Shown in pieces: positions 1 through 5,880 of a stretch of 13,302 bases of DNA. Origin of the DNA: Clostridia bacterium (GTDB lineage Bacteria; Bacillota; Clostridia; UMGS1883); the NCBI GenBank assembly GCA_900768005.1, contig CAAGBE010000040.1, positions 1 through 13,302 on the forward strand. The letters run 5' to 3'. Each line of letters opens with the position of its first letter. The stretch's first letter is position 1. The notes below the pieces were generated by a model. It ran no database searches and was not told the origin of the DNA. It saw only the letters and a list, made by a program, of their open reading frames with translations. Position numbers and translations under genes: made by a program.

Positions 1-353
1 AAATCGATATAAGCGAGGGGTATGAAAGCACAAGCAAGGTTTTCACTACCTATCTCGCGGCAGTTAATTATCTGAAAACACTTGTTGCCGATACATTCAT
101 CTTCGACCACATCTGGAACTCAAGTATTGATGGTGATACTTACACCCATACAATCGGACTTGAGGATATGAAGATGTTCTCTCGTATGGCTAAGCAAGTT
201 TACGAGTTCCCCCTTGAAGAGTATTTCAACAAAAACGAATACGAGGTTAAGGATGAGGAGCCAATCGCCGGCAAGGTTGCTTGCACTGGTGAAATTACAC
301 TTGAAACAAATAACCTTATCTTTCTGATAAGAGCAGTTGAGGAGGAAACATAA
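1..353 (+). CDS. Unknown protein, C-terminal part (cut by window start)
   Basis: An open frame enters from the window edge (codons in phase with base 3) and stops at TAA 351-353, giving about 116 residues of the C-terminus. The methionine at base 168 is internal, because the frame stays open and protein-like upstream of it, with segments such as TYLAAVNYLKTLVADTFIF. The end is acidic (IRAVEEET). I recognise no domain, signal peptide or membrane segment. It is the first visible gene of an operon: its stop codon overlaps the start of the next gene (TAATG) and the GAGGAGG ribosome site of that gene lies inside its last codons, so the two are probably translationally coupled. Function unknown. 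Confidence 0.75.
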   Translation, partial: IDISEGYESTSKVFTTYLAAVNYLKTLVADTFIFDHIWNSSIDGDTYTHTIGLEDMKMFSRMAKQVYEFPLEEYFNKNEYEVKDEEPIAGKVACTGEITLETNNLIFLIRAVEEET

Positions 354-733
354 TGCAGATTGAATTCAAAGGCTTTAAGGACTGGGGTACTGATATGTTC
401 GCCATTCAGGATTTCCAAGGTATTACAAATGATGACACCAACTATTACATGGCGGGCGCAGTAATCTTCAAAGACGAAATCACACAGAACATTCTCGATT
501 TCATCGACATGGCGGCAGAAGCAGGGTCGGCAATTATCATGATTGACTTCTCAAATGCTGGACTGTGGGACAGCGAAGCCGGTGAAGCTGGCGGCGCAGA
601 AGACTTCCTCAATAAGCTTTGTGAAGCAATGGAAGAGTGGGGTTACAGAAACCTCTTCTCCTATGAGAATCGTCTTGCTTTTGGTCTTACAGATGAAACT
701 GATGAAGAGTACAAGGAGAGGATAACATTATGA
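353..733 (+). CDS. Unknown acidic protein, 126 aa
   Basis: Starts at ATG 353 behind GAGGAGG at the ideal distance, overlapping the previous stop by one base. The protein is strongly acidic with no membrane segment. A hydrophobic stretch (SAIIMIDFSNAGLW, about residues 59-72) sits between acidic, probably helical parts, and an alanine/glycine-rich piece (SEAGEAGGAEDF) follows. I do not recognise a family. Its TGA overlaps the next ATG (ATGATG at 730), so the two genes should be co-translated. It is probably cytoplasmic and belongs to the same operon as its neighbours. Function unknown. Confidence 0.8.
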   Translation: MQIEFKGFKDWGTDMFAIQDFQGITNDDTNYYMAGAVIFKDEITQNILDFIDMAAEAGSAIIMIDFSNAGLWDSEAGEAGGAEDFLNKLCEAMEEWGYRNLFSYENRLAFGLTDETDEEYKERITL

Positions 734-1086
734 TGTGGTATGTAACTGATAAGGACCAGCACATGGACCCGCGTTGTTTTGGTGACCTCAGTCTTCTTCT
801 TAAAACCATTATGGAGAATGACGAAAAGGGAGTTATCCGATACATCAACGAGCGCATGGACCCTGACAGTGCTGTAACTTACAACTTTACAGTTCCCTAT
901 ATCGGGGATAAAATCAATCTCGGCGAGCTTACGGTTTCTTGGGCAAAGTTCAGCGGTAAATGGAATGAACTTATTTGGCTCGTTGCAGACAGACTTCAAG
1001 AAGAAGTACTTGATTGCTTTGAGTCACTGCAGCCGGGCGACACGGAAATCGTTTATGTCGGGAACTACGCAATAACGCATGATTAA
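730..1086 (+). CDS. Unknown protein, 118 aa, last gene of the first operon
   Basis: ATG at 730 overlaps the stop of the previous gene by four bases and follows the ribosome site AAGGAGAGG (about 714-722). ATG 733 is an alternative start one codon later. The product is acidic, with a tryptophan-containing segment (GKWNELIWLVADRLQEEVLDCF, residues about 76-97) likely to be an amphipathic helix. No known domain, signal peptide or membrane helix is seen. A clear terminator hairpin begins six bases after its TAA, so it ends the operon that enters from the left. Function unknown. Confidence 0.8.
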   Translation: MMWYVTDKDQHMDPRCFGDLSLLLKTIMENDEKGVIRYINERMDPDSAVTYNFTVPYIGDKINLGELTVSWAKFSGKWNELIWLVADRLQEEVLDCFESLQPGDTEIVYVGNYAITHD

Positions 1087-1091
1087 GAAAT

Positions 1092-1130
1092 AAAGAGAAG
1101 AAAATTTACAACTTTCTTCTCTTTACTTTT
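1092..1130 (+). terminator. Intrinsic terminator overlapping the next promoter
   Basis: AAAGAGAAGAAA (1092-1103) pairs perfectly with TTTCTTCTCTTT (1113-1124) over 12 bp with a 9-base loop, followed by ACTTTTTAT. The last stem bases and the T-tract also supply the -35 hexamer TTTACT (1122-1127) of the next promoter, so stop and restart signals share the same DNA. Confidence 0.8.
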
Positions 1131-1150
1131 TATAAAAATTGTGTTATAAT
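1122..1150 (+). promoter_or_regulatory. Sigma-A-type promoter for the BrxL-like gene
   Basis: TTTACT (1122-1127), a 17-bp spacer and a perfect TATAAT (1145-1150), followed by ATTATTATAGAAA. The promoter at 3029-3057 has the same -35, spacing, -10 and downstream sequence. Expected transcription start is near 1157, leaving a leader of about 30 bases before ATG 1188. None of the CCGTTATAACGG elements of the right block occurs here. Confidence 0.8.
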
Positions 1151-1187
1151 TATTATAGAAAGTTAAGAAAGGAAGTTTGTAAAAAGT

Positions 1188-2642
1188 ATGAACGAAAAGA
1201 AGATAAAGGAAGCATTCCCTACTGCAACTATTCACAAGACAACGACAGCAACAACTCTGATGAACTTCTTGGAACTCCCTGCTGATGTTAAGAGTTGGTT
1301 GCTTCAGATGTTCACTGACGAAGATGGAGTGCTTCAGCCATTTCTCCTTTCTGAATATGTAAAGGAAATGAGACTCAAGCCTAACGACTGGAACTTAAAG
1401 CTGCTTGAGGCTCGCCATACTGCTGGTGGTCAGATTAAGCTCCTTACAAAAATCAAAATCGAGTTCGACTACGCAAACGATGCACTTTGTTTCTCTCTTC
1501 CAGAGTATGGATTCCCTAAGAAGAAGGGTGAAGCAATTCTCGACTGGGGAGTTGTTAGCGAACACAGAAAGCAACTCCTTAATGCAGATGGTGCTTGGGG
1601 CGAAATCACTCTCTGCTATGACTGTGGTAAAACTCAGTTAATAGAGTTCAAGCCTCTTTGCCCTTACACAACAAACCTCAAAGAGTATCAGCACGGCAGA
1701 AAGAACTTCACAACAGATGAATGGATTGATGTTCTTCTCTCAGGAATGAACTTCAACCCTGATGCTCTTGATACTGATGCGAAGCTTGTTCTCCTTCAGA
1801 GATTTCTTCCATTCGTTGAGAAGAGATTGAATCAGATTGAGCTTGCAATCAAGGGGTCTGGTAAGTCCTACTGCTACTCACAGCTTTCAGTTTACAACTG
1901 GATGACTTCGGGTACAGTTTCCAGAGCAACAGCGTTCTACAACAACACAACAAAGTCTGTTGGTTACTTTGGAAAGTACGACAACGTAATCTGGGACGAG
2001 TGCCAGACACTTAAGTGTGCAAACCCTGAAGAGATGAACGGTGTGCTCAAGCCTTACTTGGAGAGCGGCGAAATCAGAATCGGTTCTTACTGTGGAACTG
2101 CTGATGCTGGTCTTACTCTCGTTGGTAATATTCCAATCGGTCAGATGGATGTGGAAAAGCACAATATGTTCAACACACTTCCTAAGATGTTCAAGGAGTC
2201 TGCTTTCATCGACAGATTCTCTGGTATCATCGAAGGTTGGAAGATTGGTCGTTTCAGCGAAGAGAGAAAGTTCGAGGGTTGGGGCTTAAGTGCTAACTAC
2301 TTAACAGAACTCTTCCACGAAATGAGAGATGAGTTCTACTACAGAGCAATCGTTGACGAGCTTTTAAGTGTGGAGGGTAACTGCGATGCAAGAAACTTTG
2401 AAGCAATCAAGAAGACTTGCACAGCTTTTCTGAAATTACTTTTTCCTCACGTTACATCTATTAAAGATGTTGATGTTGAGGAGTTCAAGAAGTACTGCCT
2501 TGAGCCGGCAATCAGAATGAGATGGGGAGTCCTCTGTCAGCTTCGTTTCCTCGATGAGGAATATGCAAACGTTGAGATGCCTACAATCAAAGTAAAGGAG
2601 ATTAAGAATGGGACCGTGGATGAAAGCGAGAGAGCTAAGTAA
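1188..2642 (+). CDS. BrxL-like AAA+ ATPase lacking the Lon-like domain
   Basis: A 484-residue protein recognisable as a BrxL homologue. The N-terminal region ends in the family signature GRKNFTTDEWIDVLL (170-184). The ATPase part shows AIKGSGKS (Walker A, 220-227, Lys226), NVIWDE (Walker B, 266-271), the LVGN sensor-1 asparagine (Asn314) and IDRF (341-344, likely arginine finger). A final segment (about 398-460, AIKKTCTAFLKLLFP) matches the part that follows the ATPase in BrxL. From family knowledge, BrxL is an MCM-like ring ATPase of BREX phage defence that also carries a C-terminal Lon-like domain and is roughly 200 residues longer. Here the protein stops before that domain. The first Walker A glycine is alanine. 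There are no BREX neighbours. A role as a replication helicase or DNA-remodelling ATPase of the element is inference; a decoy or anti-BREX role is another option. The start follows AAAGGAAG with 12-base spacing, and no nearer in-frame start exists. Confidence 0.85.
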   Translation: MNEKKIKEAFPTATIHKTTTATTLMNFLELPADVKSWLLQMFTDEDGVLQPFLLSEYVKEMRLKPNDWNLKLLEARHTAGGQIKLLTKIKIEFDYANDALCFSLPEYGFPKKKGEAILDWGVVSEHRKQLLNADGAWGEITLCYDCGKTQLIEFKPLCPYTTNLKEYQHGRKNFTTDEWIDVLLSGMNFNPDALDTDAKLVLLQRFLPFVEKRLNQIELAIKGSGKSYCYSQLSVYNWMTSGTVSRATAFYNNTTKSVGYFGKYDNVIWDECQTLKCANPEEMNGVLKPYLESGEIRIGSYCGTADAGLTLVGNIPIGQMDVEKHNMFNTLPKMFKESAFIDRFSGIIEGWKIGRFSEERKFEGWGLSANYLTELFHEMRDEFYYRAIVDELLSVEGNCDARNFEAIKKTCTAFLKLLFPHVTSIKDVDVEEFKKYCLEPAIRMRWGVLCQLRFLDEEYANVEMPTIKVKEIKNGTVDESERAK

Positions 2643-2670
2643 GTTTACCGAGCAGATGAGTTGGGAGTGA
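2608..2670 (+). CDS. Possible 20-residue overlapping ORF
   Basis: ATG 2608 follows AAAGGAG (2594-2600) at optimal spacing and is read out of frame with the end of the ATPase gene. The predicted peptide is MGPWMKARELSKFTEQMSWE, ending at TGA 2668-2670, four bases before the next gene's ATG. The strong ribosome site inside the ATPase gene could simply be chance (codons AAG GAG). If used, this would couple translation of the ATPase gene to the winged-helix gene. Low confidence. Confidence 0.25.
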   Translation: MGPWMKARELSKFTEQMSWE

Positions 2671-2674
2671 GAGT

Positions 2675-3007
2675 ATGACAGATAATCAGAGGAAGGTTCT
2701 TGACTGTCTCGTTGATAAAAGACTGAGAGATAAAGCAAGCTACGGTAGCTATGAGGACCGCGGCTGGATGACGATAAGAGATATTGCCTATTACTGTGGC
2801 TTTGAAAAGAATGCTACAGCAGTTGGCTGTCTCGTAAGACTGATGAAAGATGAAATCGTTGAGTCAACTGAAGAGACCACTATCGACGGAATGATACATA
2901 AGTACTACAGAATCGTTCCCAGTATCGAGGTTGAAGTCTCCTATGAGCTGAAACCCAAATCTTCATGGGAGGGTGACCTCGCCGTTATTACCGAACTTAA
3001 TAAGTAA
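2675..3007 (+). CDS. Small winged-helix DNA-binding protein, 110 aa
   Basis: Starts at ATG 2675 behind GGGAGTGAG. The first 70 residues have a winged-helix layout: an initial helix (NQRKVLDCLVDKRL), a helix-turn-helix part (MTIRDIAYYCGFEKNATAVGCLVRLMKDEIV, about 32-62) and a strand pair (HKYYRIVP, about 75-82). This resembles small DNA-binding regulators of phages and plasmids, though no specific family is identifiable. It lies 32 bases after the BrxL-like gene and is probably co-transcribed with it, so it could regulate or load that ATPase; this is inference. No clear terminator follows; the next promoter starts within 25 bases. Confidence 0.75.
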   Translation: MTDNQRKVLDCLVDKRLRDKASYGSYEDRGWMTIRDIAYYCGFEKNATAVGCLVRLMKDEIVESTEETTIDGMIHKYYRIVPSIEVEVSYELKPKSSWEGDLAVITELNK

Positions 3008-3028
3008 AAATTCTAAGGACTTTATCTC

Positions 3029-3057
3029 TTTACTTTTCTCAAAATTTATAGTATAAT
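3029..3057 (+). promoter_or_regulatory. Sigma-A-type promoter of the small-gene operon
   Basis: TTTACT (3029-3034), 17-bp spacer, TATAAT (3052-3057), again followed by TATTATAGAAA. It is nearly the same as the promoter at 1122-1150, suggesting a shared programme for the left block. Expected transcription start is near 3064, so the ATG at 3069 would be too close to the 5' end and the start at 3090 is favoured. Confidence 0.8.
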
Positions 3058-3089
3058 TATTATAGAAAATGAGAAAGGAAGTAATAAAG

Positions 3090-3347
3090 ATGAAAACGTG
3101 GAGACCAGCATCATGGAGCCAGCAGGCACGTGAGGTGTGCGACAGACAGGTTGAATACATTAACGCAGGACACGCCCTCGTCGAGGACGCGCTCCATCTC
3201 TTCGGAAATTCCTACAGAGCAAAGATTATCACAGGTAGGGCGGCGAAGAGATTCGGTAGACTTATGAAAGCAGGAAAGGTTAAGGAGAATATCGGGGCAT
3301 ACATCGAGAACTATCCTTTAACCGCAAAGGATAGAGGTTTAATCTGA
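3090..3347 (+). CDS. Unknown basic protein, 85 aa
   Basis: I chose ATG 3090 because GAAAGGAAG (3072-3080) lies just ahead of it, whereas the upstream in-frame ATG 3069 precedes that site and sits next to the predicted transcription start. The product is mostly helical and rich in Lys/Arg (AAKRFGRLMKAGKVKENIGAYI, about 52-73), which would suit nucleic-acid or protein binding, but no family is recognised. It has no membrane segment or signal peptide. It is the first gene of a closely spaced operon; the next start lies 15 bases after its TGA. Confidence 0.75.
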   Translation: MKTWRPASWSQQAREVCDRQVEYINAGHALVEDALHLFGNSYRAKIITGRAAKRFGRLMKAGKVKENIGAYIENYPLTAKDRGLI

Positions 3348-3362
3348 AAGGAGATAAAGTTT

Positions 3363-3629
3363 ATGGAAGCAACAATGGCATATTTGGTAGAGTTCAGCAA
3401 CGGTGGTAAGAGACTTTACGGCACGAAGCAGAAAGCTTATGAAGCTGGTCTCAACTACATCGAGAACACATACAACAAGATGATTGACGAGGCTCCTGAG
3501 TTCCCTGTAAAGAGAATGTGGAGAGAAGAGAAGGACAGAGCAACAGAAGAGCTGTTCAAGCGTTCTGTTATGGGGGATAATTTCGAGTGTGACCCTCTGG
3601 TAAGAGTTACAATAATGGAGGTACAATGA
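3363..3629 (+). CDS. Unknown protein, 88 aa
   Basis: ATG 3363 follows the strong ribosome site AAAGGAG (about 3349-3355); MetThr-Met five codons in (residue 5) is an alternative start without its own site. The protein begins with a short beta-like segment (YLVEFSNGGKRLYGTKQKAY) and continues as charged helices. This beta-then-helix shape occurs in many small phage proteins, but I recognise no family. Its TGA overlaps the next ATG (ATGATGG at 3626), indicating coupled translation. Function unknown. Confidence 0.75.
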   Translation: MEATMAYLVEFSNGGKRLYGTKQKAYEAGLNYIENTYNKMIDEAPEFPVKRMWREEKDRATEELFKRSVMGDNFECDPLVRVTIMEVQ

Positions 3630-4132
3630 TGGAAAGAGATTCTACGACACTTCCTCAGGTATGGGTAATCACTGGTAAAGACTATGATGACGACACAAGA
3701 GTTCTTGATGTTGCCGCTTCTCAGGAAGATGCTGCTAGAGGGGCTGCTTATTACAGAACTCAGGGCTACGATGAAGTCGATTACGAGTGCTTTACTCCGG
3801 TAACTTTTGAGGGCGAAGAGGATTACTGGTACAGCGGCAATTTCACAGTTGAGCTTCGCAAGACTGATGAAGATTCTGTCTACACAATGGGTACACTCTA
3901 CGGTTATCCTCAAAAGGTTTACGACCAGAACGGCGGCGAAGGAAGTAACTACAAGTTTGTTACTGAAACTGATATGAGTGGTAAGACAAAGACGCTTCTC
4001 TACTTCAACTTCATGACAAAGGATAAGATGTGCAATTCATCTTCTCGGAAGGAAGTTCGTGAGTGGGTAAGAGACAAAATCAATGCGGTAGGACAGATTA
4101 AGATAATCGTTCCGTTTTCCGAGACTAATTAA
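3626..4132 (+). CDS. Unknown acidic protein, 168 aa
   Basis: ATG 3626 overlaps the previous stop and follows GGAGG (about 3616-3620); ATG 3629 is a possible alternative. The protein is acidic (KDYDDDTRVLDV near residue 18, EGEEDYW near 62) and rich in aromatic residues, with likely beta strands, ending in a helix-strand piece (REVREWVRDKINAVGQIKIIV, about 143-163). There are no Walker, zinc or catalytic motifs that I recognise and no membrane segment. The next gene follows after 12 bases with a perfect ribosome site. Function unknown. Confidence 0.8.
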   Translation: MMERDSTTLPQVWVITGKDYDDDTRVLDVAASQEDAARGAAYYRTQGYDEVDYECFTPVTFEGEEDYWYSGNFTVELRKTDEDSVYTMGTLYGYPQKVYDQNGGEGSNYKFVTETDMSGKTKTLLYFNFMTKDKMCNSSSRKEVREWVRDKINAVGQIKIIVPFSETN

Positions 4133-4144
4133 GGAGGGGTACTG

Positions 4145-4633
4145 ATGGCGAAAAAGATGACTGGCGAGCTGAAGTTCCAGCTTGAAATCGCAAAAATGCT
4201 TTACAACGGCGAACTGGTAACTTGCCTTCAGGTTACTGGTACACCGGAAACACTTCCGACTGGTGCTTTCAGTGCCCAGATGGTCGGAGATGGCAAGGTC
4301 TTTATGAAGACTTGTTCCTGCCGCTGGATTGTTCAGATGCCCGACACTGACAATCCTTACGACATCTTCCAGCACCAAGACTTTGTACTGGGGGCTGGTT
4401 ACAAACAGGCAAAGTTCGATGGCGAGCTGAATGTCGGTACAGATAAGAAGAAAAAGATTTGCTACAAGTTGAAAGACAAGAGTGGCAACTACGTTTGGGT
4501 AAGAGATAAGTACCTTGAGTACTTTGAAGATTGCGAGTTCTGGATTAAGGACGAGTACAGCCCAGTAATTGTAATGTCAAAGGTTGTTCCTACTGTAGAG
4601 GGTATGGTATTTCCTTTCGTTGCAAAGAGATAA
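4145..4633 (+). CDS. Unknown protein, 162 aa
   Basis: ATG 4145 follows AAGGAGG (4132-4138), the best ribosome site in the window, suggesting high translation. The sequence is mixed alpha/beta with no membrane segment or signal peptide. It contains a lysine patch (TDKKKKICYKLKDKSGNYVW, about 99-118) followed by an acidic-aromatic piece (YLEYFEDCEFW), giving a charge-polarised layout. I recognise no family. The next small gene starts 13 bases after the stop, so both belong to the operon from 3029. Function unknown. Confidence 0.8.
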   Translation: MAKKMTGELKFQLEIAKMLYNGELVTCLQVTGTPETLPTGAFSAQMVGDGKVFMKTCSCRWIVQMPDTDNPYDIFQHQDFVLGAGYKQAKFDGELNVGTDKKKKICYKLKDKSGNYVWVRDKYLEYFEDCEFWIKDEYSPVIVMSKVVPTVEGMVFPFVAKR

Positions 4634-4646
4634 GAGGTGGGAGAGA

Positions 4647-4850
4647 ATGGGATACAGAAATAGATGTTCTGATTGTGAGTACAGTTGTGCCGGGGGTCCG
4701 AATGCACTGAGCGATATCTGTGATGGCTGTCAGCATGACCCCGATACCGGATGGGGTGGCTATACAGACCACAGTCAAGAAGATGAGTATGGTCATCATC
4801 GTCATTACTTTGATGATTGTGACGATGATGACGATGATGAGTGGTGGTAA
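4647..4850 (+). CDS. Cys-rich, acidic mini-protein, likely zinc-binding, 67 aa
   Basis: The start at ATG 4647 is chosen because GAGGTGG lies just upstream; an in-frame TTG at 4620 lies inside the preceding gene and has no site. Residues 7-28 show CxxCxxxC (7, 10, 14) and CDGC (25-28), a zinc-ribbon-like arrangement. The motif DPDTGWGGYTDH (31-42) follows. A histidine cluster (GHHRH, 49-53) and a tail of consecutive aspartates ending in EWW complete it. Small proteins with such cysteine pairs plus a DPDTGWGG-type motif occur in Clostridia mobile elements to my knowledge, but their job is unknown. The acidic tail could mimic nucleic acid or bind metal; this is inference. The DNA of the tail is a GAT/GAC codon repeat. 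Confidence 0.7.
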   Translation: MGYRNRCSDCEYSCAGGPNALSDICDGCQHDPDTGWGGYTDHSQEDEYGHHRHYFDDCDDDDDDEWW

Positions 4851-4852
4851 GA

Positions 4853-4960
4853 ATGTGGACTAAACTTTCTAACAATTAGAAACTGATAAGGGTTATCAAA
4901 GCAGCATCAGATGCGGGCAATCCTTATTCAATATTCAACAAGGCGGCTCTTGAGAAAGCA
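4853..4960 (+). other. In-frame upstream extension of the next gene, interrupted by an amber codon
   Basis: ATG 4853 opens the same frame as the winged-helix gene at 4961 and reads MWTKLSNN, then TAG (4877-4879), then continues without another stop. The part after the amber (KLIRVIKAASDAGNPYSIFN and on into the gene) looks like real protein and joins the downstream domain naturally. Between the TAG and ATG 4961 there is no ATG, GTG or TTG start and no good ribosome site. Amber readthrough, a recent nonsense mutation, or a rare start codon are all possible. No other gene in the left block ends in TAG. Confidence 0.45.
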
Positions 4961-5197
4961 ATGAAAAAGCTTTCAGGCAATGAGTTTAAGTTGTGGGCAT
5001 ATCTTGCCGCAAATAGGGACGGGTATGAATTTGGATTGAGCCGCAAGGATGCGTGTGAAGTGTGCGGCATTGCCAAGAATACTTATTTGAATGCAGTCAA
5101 CACACTGATAGAAAAAGGATACTTGGTTCAAGTGGAGATGCGCCCGAATGTCCCGGGGTACCTGTTCATCGAAGATGGATACGGCGGCGAAGAATAA
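4961..5197 (+). CDS. Winged-helix protein, replication-organiser-like, 78 aa or longer
   Basis: ATG 4961 is the first standard start after an in-frame amber codon, but it lacks a clear ribosome site and the coding pattern extends upstream, so the true N-terminus is uncertain. The product has the pattern LSGNEFKLWAYLAANRDGYE (4-23), then SRKDACEVCGIAKNTYLNAV (28-47, helix-turn-helix) and LIEKGYLVQV (wing). This layout is common in small phage and plasmid DNA-binding proteins and in N-terminal domains of replisome organisers. It is the last gene before the 1.8-kb non-coding region, so it could bind the repeats there; this is inference. An 8-bp hairpin follows 38 bases after its stop. Confidence 0.65.
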   Translation: MKKLSGNEFKLWAYLAANRDGYEFGLSRKDACEVCGIAKNTYLNAVNTLIEKGYLVQVEMRPNVPGYLFIEDGYGGEE

Positions 5198-5235
5198 GCT
5201 GTGAGATTGTGGGCGTTAAAAAATTGACCCGGGGT

Positions 5236-5254
5236 TGGCTTAGTGGCTAAGCCA
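5236..5254 (+). terminator. Hairpin after the small-gene operon, possible terminator
   Basis: TGGCTTAG (5236-5243) pairs with CTAAGCCA (5247-5254) over 8 bp with a 3-base loop. It is followed by GAAATATTATATATAA, which is AT-rich but not a clean T-run, so termination may be partial and transcription could continue into the G-rich repeats. Confidence 0.45.
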
Positions 5255-5320
5255 GAAATATTATATATAATAATTATATACTATATATAAATAGATTATA
5301 TAATAGAATAAATAAATAAA
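5255..5320. other. AT-rich stretch at the left edge of the non-coding region
   Basis: About 66 bases consisting almost only of A and T in alternating TATA runs, with overlapping short palindromes. Several TATAAT hexamers occur but none has a matching -35. It could be an easily melted segment such as an origin unwinding element; this is inference from composition only. Confidence 0.4.
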
Positions 5321-5506
5321 GGGGTAGCTCTGGAAAATCGGGGTAGGGTCTGAGTCTGGAATAATGGGGTGGGTTCCGGAAAAAGATTGTTTGATGGGGG
5401 TAAGATTTTTCGGGGGTATGTTGGAAAAAGATTAATCGGGGTGGAGTGAATTCCAGAAAAAGATTTTTCGGGAAAAACTTTACTGCGTTTGAATAGAAAA
5501 AGAATT
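5321..5506 (+). repeat. Degenerate G-rich repeats, about seven units
   Basis: Units open with GGGG(G)T or GGG at about 5321, 5340, 5366, 5396, 5412, 5438 and 5470, spaced 16-32 bases. Several units end in (G/A)GAAAAAGATT (5378-5388, 5423-5433, 5455-5465) or GATTTTTC. There is no good open frame on the + strand, and the - strand frame across it has no ribosome site. The block ends in a strong terminator, so it may be transcribed rightward as a structured RNA. Confidence 0.5.
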
Positions 5507-5537
5507 AGCACTGGCTGGAAACAGCTGGTGCTTTTTT
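5507..5537 (+). terminator. Strong intrinsic terminator with GAAA loop
   Basis: An 11-bp stem (5507-5517 with 5522-5532, two G-T wobbles) capped by GAAA (5518-5521) runs directly into six Ts (5532-5537). This is a textbook + strand terminator, yet the nearest gene stop is over 300 bases upstream, so it ends either readthrough transcription or an RNA made from the G-rich repeats. Confidence 0.8.
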
Positions 5538-5555
5538 ATTATATAATAGTATAAA

Positions 5556-5880
5556 TAAAGAGAAGGGAGTGGAAGGGGGAAGGGAAGGGAGTAGAGATGA
5601 GAAACCAATAAAGGTCTGGCGGCGAAGCAGTAATGCAATGGAATAGAAGGGAAGGGTAAACGTTAGCTTAGATAGAAGGAGTGGAAGGGAAGGGTTAATA
5701 GGAAGGGTGGAAAGAAAGGGTTAATGGGAAGGGAATTATAAGAAAGGGAAGGGAAGGGTTTAGAAGGAAGAGAATTTGGGGAAGGGTTGACGGTAAAGGA
5801 GCTGTAGGAAGGGAACTATAATAAGTTAATAATAGTAAAGTAATAAGAAGGGGGGAAAGGGAAGGGAAGGGTTAAAGGGA
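5556..5880 (+). repeat. Polypurine GGGAAGGG tract with G-quadruplex potential
   Basis: The + strand is mostly purine for about 320 bases, with repeated AAGGGAAGGG and GGGAAGGGTTAA words. Two places have at least four close G-runs: 5565-5589, and 5850-5879 (runs at 5850, 5859, 5864, 5869 and 5877). No gene is supported on either strand. Such strand asymmetry could form quadruplex or triplex DNA, or stall a polymerase. Confidence 0.6.

Noticed and set aside
1188..2642. Evidence for a BREX defence island
   Set aside because: Only the BrxL-like ATPase is present; no methyltransferase, BrxC, phosphatase-type or other BREX genes are in the window, and the Lon-like domain is missing.
3455..3913. 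152-residue antisense frame
   Set aside because: It lies opposite two well-supported + strand genes with proper ribosome sites and has low-complexity Ser/Ile/Val composition typical of shadow frames.
4853..5197. Element-wide recoding of TAG
   Set aside because: Other long genes contain no in-frame TAG, and exonuclease gene 1 appears to use TAG as a normal stop just before its terminator.
5296..5511. 71-residue - strand frame over the G-rich repeats
   Set aside because: Proline/phenylalanine-rich translation of a C-rich strand, with no ribosome site, and it is opposed by a + strand terminator.
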